This document shows positions 59,901 to 64,000 of a DNA stretch of 64,000 nucleotides, piece after piece. The DNA lies in NCBI GenBank assembly GCA_947494195.1, contig CANLUC010000003.1, positions 372,001 to 436,000 on the forward strand. Direction: 5' to 3'. The stretch is from an uncultured Nesterenkonia sp. (GTDB lineage Bacteria > Actinomycetota > Actinomycetes > Actinomycetales > Micrococcaceae). The notes beneath the pieces were generated by a model that searched no databases, was not told the origin of the DNA, and was given only the letters and a program-made list of their open reading frames with translations. Position numbers and translations under genes: made by a program. Position 1 is the stretch's first letter. Each line of letters starts with the position of its first letter.

Positions 59901-61274
59901 CGAGATCGTCTGCCCATTCCAGCTCACGAGCCGGAACCACACTGCATACTCGCCAGCCACACCGAATGAGACCGAGGAGACGCCGCCCCCGCGAGTGTCG
60001 ATCACCGTGCCCGAGAATGACTCCTCACTCTCCGGCGACGGGATCGATCCATCCGCCAGCAGCTTCGCAGCCCTGGTCTCCAGGGTGCCGAACCGCTCCG
60101 GGATCGTCTCGAAGACACCGTGCTCGTCCTGCCCGTTCCACCGCACCTTGCCGTTGCCGAGGTTGTTGATCGACACGAGGATCGGCATCGACGGGCGAGG
60201 CTGCGGCACCGAGATCGACTGGTCGGGTCCATCGGCCGGCCGACCCGAGTCACCGAAATAGGAAGACTCGACGCCGTTGTCCAGCGACGGCGGCAGGTAG
60301 GCCAGCGTCAGGCGGTTGACGGTGGCATCCGAAGACGTCGTGACCTCTGTGACCTCGGCGCGCAGCTTCGCGGGGATCACGTTGTCCCACACGTAGACCT
60401 GATCGCCCAGGTGCAGCGTGCCGAGGTCGAAGTCGTCGGCACCTTCGACGGAGGTCGTGGCCGCAGCGGTCAGCGTGTAGCTGATCTGCGGGTAGGCCTC
60501 CTCCGCCAGCCGCTTCTGCGTATCGCGCAGCAGATTCTCCGCCACCGTGTAGCGCGAGTCCTCCCAGTACTCCTCCTTGCGGTGCTGGCGAGCCTCGGCC
60601 AGGCTCATTCCCTGGGCGAGGTAGTAGCCGTAGTCCTCGACGGAGGTCTCGCCACCGTTCACCGAGGCCACCGTCAGCCCGTCCGCGCCGGTCGGGTGAA
60701 TGACCGTCGTGCGCGGAGCCTTCTCCACCTTGCGGATATTGGTGAGCTGGCGGCCGTAGGTGAAGACGATCTCGTGGACCTTGCCCGCCTGCGGCGTGAT
60801 GTTCACACGACGCCGCAGCGAATCGAAGGTCAGCCGCGAATCCTGGTGACTCGCGAGGAACTTGAGTGCATCGAGCACGGTGATGTCCTCGAAGTCCGAC
60901 CGGCCGTAGCGGACGTGCTGCACCTCGCCCATTGACCAGCGGGTGCCCTCCAGCGCCACGCCCACAGCCTGCGGCAGCGTCCACGAGTTCACCTTGTAGG
61001 ACTCCAGCACGTGCCCCTTGAGCTCGGCCTGCACCTCGTCGGCCTTGAACTCCGCCAGACCATCGGCGCGCTCGCTGTCGATCTCATCGATGGCGAACCG
61101 GCGGCCCTTGAAAATGACCTGCTGTTCAGACCGCACGCCCTTCGCCTCCGCGAGCGACGTGGTCACCGTCAGCCGGTTGGTCGAATCGCCCCGGTCGCGC
61201 AGCTTCCAATCGGCCGCCTGGAACACGCGCAGCGGGGTCTCGTCCCAATCCAGCAGCATCGTGGGTCTAGACAT
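56952..61274 (-). CDS. Large phage tail/receptor-binding protein with S74-type C-terminal chaperone region
   Basis: 1440 residues. The N-terminal ~350 residues (LLDWDETPLRVFQAADWKL; FTYGRQLTNIRKVEKAPRTT) resemble siphovirus baseplate/tail-endopeptidase hubs. Fibronectin-like and coiled regions follow, then two jelly-roll-like carbohydrate-binding segments (VARNLAQNPSFEDGDSWWH; SNLIPNASLTQGDKGHEAFWGG). The last ~110 residues (LLDLDAIKRLNPTTFRDRG; VQLGLIAQDVEELGL; RLDDLEAQVKAL) match peptidase_S74 intramolecular chaperones. The domain lies at the extreme C-terminus, where such domains trimerise fibres. Its ATG overlaps the distal-tail stop. Confidence 0.85.
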   Translation of the reverse strand: MSRPTMLLDWDETPLRVFQAADWKLRDRGDSTNRLTVTTSLAEAKGVRSEQQVIFKGRRFAIDEIDSERADGLAEFKADEVQAELKGHVLESYKVNSWTLPQAVGVALEGTRWSMGEVQHVRYGRSDFEDITVLDALKFLASHQDSRLTFDSLRRRVNITPQAGKVHEIVFTYGRQLTNIRKVEKAPRTTVIHPTGADGLTVASVNGGETSVEDYGYYLAQGMSLAEARQHRKEEYWEDSRYTVAENLLRDTQKRLAEEAYPQISYTLTAAATTSVEGADDFDLGTLHLGDQVYVWDNVIPAKLRAEVTEVTTSSDATVNRLTLAYLPPSLDNGVESSYFGDSGRPADGPDQSISVPQPRPSMPILVSINNLGNGKVRWNGQDEHGVFETIPERFGTLETRAAKLLADGSIPSPESEESFSGTVIDTRGGGVSSVSFGVAGEYAVWFRLVSWNGQTISEWSEALVIDAPELVDSEEIRSEVASISDRVGEGLQTTLTAALTSTMANLQEFRDEWDSEWDPEAMSALEKRQGELEDDLEAKASTSELDAVTSGVAALTGTNAKTWTQDTPPPAPQGAATYEWAYGAHASESIKRVNGVEVARNLAQNPSFEDGDSWWHVGFADWRTTDWEAFWGHRGSGDLIELTSDGTGDARVRSGRVYFNGGQWLAARALVATEQSRKVQFRWGTFGDTSGFANGEWIDAPWYTGAEYKWVTQAGADRDRGDLDIQIDSGDNVGSRLWVDRVVIAVADTEAEAHAAVDSYWDGDTPNAAAESGIWINTAENNARYWWDHEEQDWLLVTDNAAFGRVVADRIFANLGVYDRLDAREGWIGGVALEDGGIKARHADMEDFTASKAFLDSAMVNLIRGRLAEFDEALIGGVLIKDHAISLEKLVVGRGSNLIPNASLTQGDKGHEAFWGGDSNFGRNDGNGPDGQPSLWVEGRTTTKSEGVVPLEAGQQYHLRVLVRGDNAGKRFYIQMLTDGASNPYPISGAETLSYEWEEFRGSFTAPGGATEAGIQVYANHQNGDTTDGYQWFTGWQLYEKVGAVQIEDGAVKAPKIDVDDLAASEARMEILFAGMAKFSEAQIDTLLGNSAKFKQIEGAVIMGGRVEGADVIGGNVSTADSIYGDSPGGARMSGGADGGEFAATQNGDTVFRAGYRGAFFAGDVEAIGTIRSGTESRYVWLKGPDSNFSFPRLEILSGGGLDPAYLGMGTGAEGEADGGLTVFASSREDGGHDRTRVALWQDGRFSIGRDQIEGIHSDRHTTRVSARQDLILETRDPGGEVRIGTNASNSDATEGFITGRHSSNGAYSKVYTRSGSYSPNVYQDGNYIMYRSSSLEGGKIDIDRDPLLDLDAIKRLNPTTFRDRGEMERGGNPPVQLGLIAQDVEELGLTVLNTWDEDGSLLGVAYDRVPEALILWNREQETRLDDLEAQVKALGGVE

Positions 61275-61999
61275 CAGGCGTACCTCGCTTCATATGTGAT
61301 GGAAAGGCTGCCGCCCGGCGAGGTCTCGATGGTCGAGCCGTCGCGCATCTGCGGGTAGACGCCGTTGATGTTCTCCACGTTCAGCACACCGCCGACGCGG
61401 GTCTCCTGCCGCGAGCAGTCGATACGGATCTGCTGCCCGCTGGAGATCCCCGTGTCGATGGTCAGGCGCTCGCCGTCCACCTCGACCCATGCGGCGCCGA
61501 CATCGGCGTCCAGCGTCCAGAGGATCACCGGCTCGACGTAGCGGTTGGTCTCGACCTCGACGACGCCGCCCGCTGGCGACGTGGTGCGCTCCTCGCCGTA
61601 GAGGAATGGCTGCGGGCAGTAAAGCAGCAGCTCCCCTCGGACCGAGCGCGGTGTCCTCGATCGATCATCTGGACGGTGACGCACGAGGGCCTGATAGTGC
61701 CCGTCCTGGTCAGAGAACTCGCACCGCTGGACGCCGTACCCGATGAGCTTGCCCAGCAGCCGGGCCGCCCGCTGCTGGTCGGCGCTGTCGGTGAACTCCA
61801 GCCGGTAGGAGACCGCCACCTCCCTTGCTGGGAGGTAGTGGTCCACCAGGCGCACCCCATCAGCGCCGGGCCTGCCGTCCGATTCGATCTCCTCCTCCAC
61901 GGGATCTCGCCCAGCGACGTTGGTGATCTTGATCGCGTGCCCCTCGGCCGCCATCGCGGCCGCGAGATCCACGCCACCGATCCAGCATGTGACAGACAT
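61274..61999 (-). CDS. Distal tail protein (Dit-like)
   Basis: 241 residues matching siphovirus tail proteins of the Sipho_tail/Dit group: a beta-rich N-terminal domain (YLPAREVAVSYRLEFTDSADQQRAARLLGKLIGYGVQ) and a C-terminal galectin-like part (PVILWTLDADVGAAWVEVDG; GGVLNVENINGVYPQMRDGSTIE). It connects the tail tube to the baseplate hub. Position between tape measure and hub is the conserved one. Confidence 0.85.
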   Translation of the reverse strand: MSVTCWIGGVDLAAAMAAEGHAIKITNVAGRDPVEEEIESDGRPGADGVRLVDHYLPAREVAVSYRLEFTDSADQQRAARLLGKLIGYGVQRCEFSDQDGHYQALVRHRPDDRSRTPRSVRGELLLYCPQPFLYGEERTTSPAGGVVEVETNRYVEPVILWTLDADVGAAWVEVDGERLTIDTGISSGQQIRIDCSRQETRVGGVLNVENINGVYPQMRDGSTIETSPGGSLSITYEARYA

Positions 62000-64000
62000 T
62001 TAGCTCCTCCGATCTTGGCGCTTCTGCGAAGCCAGCCCCTTGGACATCGTGCGGACGACGTCGTCGTCCTCGACCGCCATCCGCACCTGGCCGAGCAGCG
62101 CACCGTTTTCCAGGTAGAGCGTGCCGGTCATGGACGACGGGCCAGCCGGAGATGGAGCTGATGCGGGTGCGCTGCCCTGTACTGGGTAGTGGTTGCTGAC
62201 CGACGCGGCCTCTCCGTCGCTCACTGGGCCATTACCCGCGAGCGCCAGGACGTCGTCCCCAGCGAGCACTGCCTGCCGCATCGCGAACATGGCGTCGTGT
62301 CCACCGGCCGCGTTCACCTCGGCGGTGGACCACATGTGCTCACCGTTGGACGCCATGATCGGCACGTCGTCCGAGGTGCCAGAGCCGGGCCCGTAGATCG
62401 GCCCACCAGTCGCCCTCGTCACGCCGCCGTTGGTCCGGCTATCGCCAGCATTGAGAGCGCCGATGGTGTGCACGGTGATGTAGGAATCACGGTTGCGGGC
62501 CGCGTAGTTGATGCTGCTTTCCGCGTCCCACGTCGCTGCGTCCACGCTGATACTCGCTCCCGAGCGACTCACAGCGCCCAGCAAATTTCGTCTCGCGACG
62601 TCTGCTGGGTAGGTGTTGCCGTCAATGGTGATGTTCTCGCGACCGTTCCGAACGGCGCGCATCAGGCTCCACAGCACGGACGACGCTGGGTAGTCGTTGG
62701 CCCCCATCGTCACGTCCTCAGACGAGCTGCTGATCTGACCCCGTAGCTGCTGGAGAACGCGGTCCGCAGGGACCTTATTGCCGTCGATGTTGACGTTCTC
62801 CCACGAGTTCTCGACAGACCGCAGCAGCGACTCCAACGCCGCGTCTGCGGGCGCCCGCGTTGCGTCGATGGTCACGTCCCCCTTGGACGAACCCACGGCA
62901 CCCATAAGGCCGTTCAGTGCCTCGTCTGCGGGGTAGGTCTCGCCGTTGATGGTGACCTCGCCGGTCTCCTCATCGATCATCCCCATCAGGGCTTCCATCG
63001 CCTGCTCGGCGTTCATCGTGTCGCCGTTGATGGTGACGTCGCCCCCGGCCTCATCGATGACCGCGCCAAGCTCTCCGAGTCGTCCAGTCATAGCCGTCAC
63101 CGCGTCATGCACCTTTGCGGACATAATCTGCGGATCGATCTCGTCATTGAACTTGGCGCGGATGTCATCGAGTCCGCCCTGGAGGCCGCGCATATCCTCC
63201 GCCGCATCCTGGCCTGACTCACCCAGCTCGCGTGCGTTCTCTGCCGCGATCTTGAGACCAACCCCGGCGGTCGCCATCTCAGAGTTGTTGGTGATGACTC
63301 CCAACGCCTGTGCCGCGCTGCCGAGCCCATCAAGGAACGGCGGAAGCGTGCCGGAGATGAACCCTGTGAATCCCTCGGTCATCGAGGCTGCTGATTCGAG
63401 GCCCATCTCTGCCAGGTCCAGCACACCGTTCCCGGCTTCCTTGAAGAACTCCATGATCGGGCCACGATTCGCGGCGACCCAGTCCGAGGCCCCGGCGATG
63501 TCATCCGAGAATGCCGAGGCGAGGGCTGCCTTGATGCCGTCCGCTGCGGTCTCGATGTTGCGCTGTGCGCCTTCGATCTCGGTAGCCGAGTTCTCGCCGA
63601 TGGTGTCGAGGAGTCGCTGTGCTGCCCCCTCGGTTTCACCGAGTGCGTCCTGCGCGGTGCCCAGGTCCAGGGCGAACAGTGACGCGCCAAGGTCCTCGCC
63701 GGGCCCACCGAACAGATCCGCGATGACCTGCTGGACGTTGCCGCCTTTGTCCTCGACGGTTCCGAGGGCATCGAACACGATCCCCATAGCCTCGCGTGCC
63801 GCCGGTCCACCCTTGTTGAAGCCCTCGCGCACCTTCTCGACATCGACCCCAAGGATCTCCATAGCCTCGATGGCTGGATCTGTACCCTCGCGGATGCGGA
63901 GGCCCATTTCCTTTACGGCGTCTGCAACCTTGTCGGTATCTCTAGCACCGGCATCCATCGCCTGACGGATCAGGCCCATAGCATCGGCGCCGTCGAGGCC
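62000..64000 (-). CDS. Phage tail tape measure protein, C-terminal part (runs off window)
   Basis: At least 666 residues; the N-terminus lies past the right edge, since the frame stays open through 64000. GLDGADAMGLIRQAMDAG and the AFNKGGPAAREAMGIVFDAL-like segment are typical of tape measures, followed by the hydrophobic region LADFLEFFKEAGNGVLDLAE-like and FTGFISGTLPPFLDGLGSA. Residues ~315-505 hold seven 27-residue repeats. The protein sets tail length and exits to form a DNA channel. It is the first readable gene of the leftward tail block. Confidence 0.9.
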   Translation of the reverse strand, partial: GLDGADAMGLIRQAMDAGARDTDKVADAVKEMGLRIREGTDPAIEAMEILGVDVEKVREGFNKGGPAAREAMGIVFDALGTVEDKGGNVQQVIADLFGGPGEDLGASLFALDLGTAQDALGETEGAAQRLLDTIGENSATEIEGAQRNIETAADGIKAALASAFSDDIAGASDWVAANRGPIMEFFKEAGNGVLDLAEMGLESAASMTEGFTGFISGTLPPFLDGLGSAAQALGVITNNSEMATAGVGLKIAAENARELGESGQDAAEDMRGLQGGLDDIRAKFNDEIDPQIMSAKVHDAVTAMTGRLGELGAVIDEAGGDVTINGDTMNAEQAMEALMGMIDEETGEVTINGETYPADEALNGLMGAVGSSKGDVTIDATRAPADAALESLLRSVENSWENVNIDGNKVPADRVLQQLRGQISSSSEDVTMGANDYPASSVLWSLMRAVRNGRENITIDGNTYPADVARRNLLGAVSRSGASISVDAATWDAESSINYAARNRDSYITVHTIGALNAGDSRTNGGVTRATGGPIYGPGSGTSDDVPIMASNGEHMWSTAEVNAAGGHDAMFAMRQAVLAGDDVLALAGNGPVSDGEAASVSNHYPVQGSAPASAPSPAGPSSMTGTLYLENGALLGQVRMAVEDDDVVRTMSKGLASQKRQDRRS
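62471..63037 (-). repeat. Seven tandem 81-bp (27-residue) repeats in the tape measure gene
   Basis: Starting at VTINGDTMNAEQAM, each unit is exactly 27 residues with the pattern V-T-I-D/N-G-x(3)-P/A-A-D/E-x-x-L-x-x-L-M-x-x-V-x(5)-D/E, for example VTINGETYPADEAL, VTIDATRAPADAAL, VNIDGNKVPADRVL, VTMGANDYPASSVL and ITIDGNTYPADVAR. The spacing is perfectly regular although the units are diverged in sequence. Confidence 0.85.

Larger units (their letters stand above)
50838..64000. mobile_element. Siphovirus-type prophage integrated at tRNA-Pro, right part outside the window
   Basis: tRNA-Pro is followed by a tyrosine integrase (plus strand), three small unknown genes, then a leftward late block: holin, small accessory proteins, endolysin, tail/receptor proteins, distal tail and tape measure. 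The modular order is that of temperate siphoviruses of Actinobacteria. Base composition is slightly lower in G+C in the 52-54 kb part than in host genes. The 52150-52383 and 52762-52932 gaps hold nothing recognisable. Repressor, replication, capsid and terminase genes and the second att site must lie past 64 kb, so intactness cannot be judged. The left boundary is inferred to be the tRNA 3' end. Confidence 0.85.

Noticed and set aside
62946-63965. A Ser/Pro-rich 339-codon frame antisense to the tape measure gene
   Set aside because: Shadow of the Ala/Gly-rich tape measure coding strand.
1-64000. CRISPR array
   Set aside because: No set of regularly spaced identical repeats with unique spacers; the regular repeats seen are coding (tape measure, coiled coil) or a three-unit tandem.

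Overview
High-GC, acidic-proteome actinobacterial chromosome. Gene families, the tRNA-Arg/argS neighbourhood and the ndnR-nadA-nadC-nadS operon suggest an order such as Micrococcales. A Nesterenkonia-like Micrococcaceae is a guess, not a demonstrated placement. Several genes look leaderless, with a -10 box about 6-8 nt before the start codon, as is common in Actinobacteria.

Layout. 1-13.7 kb: argS N-terminus, LysE exporter/LysR pair, autoregulated ArsR with two SRPBCC proteins (the first frameshifted), an NAD(P)-binding oxidoreductase, tRNA-Arg(CCG), an MhuD-like monooxygenase, a gamma-glutamyltransferase-family protein, an Rv2578c-type radical SAM protein interrupted by an intein and preceded by a LexA-type box, a YeiH transporter, tgt, two small conserved proteins and prfC. 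13.7-36.9 kb: a catabolic and cofactor F420 island. 37.2-41.2 kb: iron-siderophore ABC operon. 41.2-45.4 kb: esterase, methyltransferase, two small lipoproteins, a membrane EEP-family hydrolase. 45.5-49.6 kb: ndnR-nadA-nadC-nadS de novo NAD operon. 49.6-50.7 kb: aldo-keto reductase. From tRNA-Pro(GGG) at 50.84 kb to the window end: a siphovirus-type prophage with integrase, lysis cassette and tail genes. It continues past the window.

The island is the main point of interest. A leftward operon encodes a beta-ureidopropionase-like amidohydrolase, dihydropyrimidinase, a luciferase-like F420-dependent oxidoreductase (CPS_4043 type), F420-dependent glucose-6-phosphate dehydrogenase, an NMT1/THI5-type ABC importer and an amidase. 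Divergently, cofC-fbiC-monooxygenase-cofD are translationally coupled, and cofE, a class III aminotransferase and a CoA-acylating (methyl)malonate-semialdehyde dehydrogenase follow. A PucR regulator and an alcohol dehydrogenase close the block. Every step of reductive uracil/thymine breakdown is present except a classical flavin/iron-sulfur dihydropyrimidine dehydrogenase. The economical reading is that F420H2, regenerated by Fgd, supplies the ring-reducing electrons through the luciferase-like enzyme, and that cofactor synthesis travels with the pathway. A shared 13-bp palindrome (TKACAC-N-GTGTMA) sits in both divergent control regions. Unexpectedly, the CofH half of FbiC has lost its radical-SAM cysteines.

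The prophage reads mostly leftward: tape measure, distal tail, a 1440-residue tail/receptor protein with a chaperone-like C-terminus, a chitin-binding-like protein, coiled-coil proteins, endolysin, a small protein resembling Acb2/Tad1 anti-defence sponges, and an r1t-type holin.
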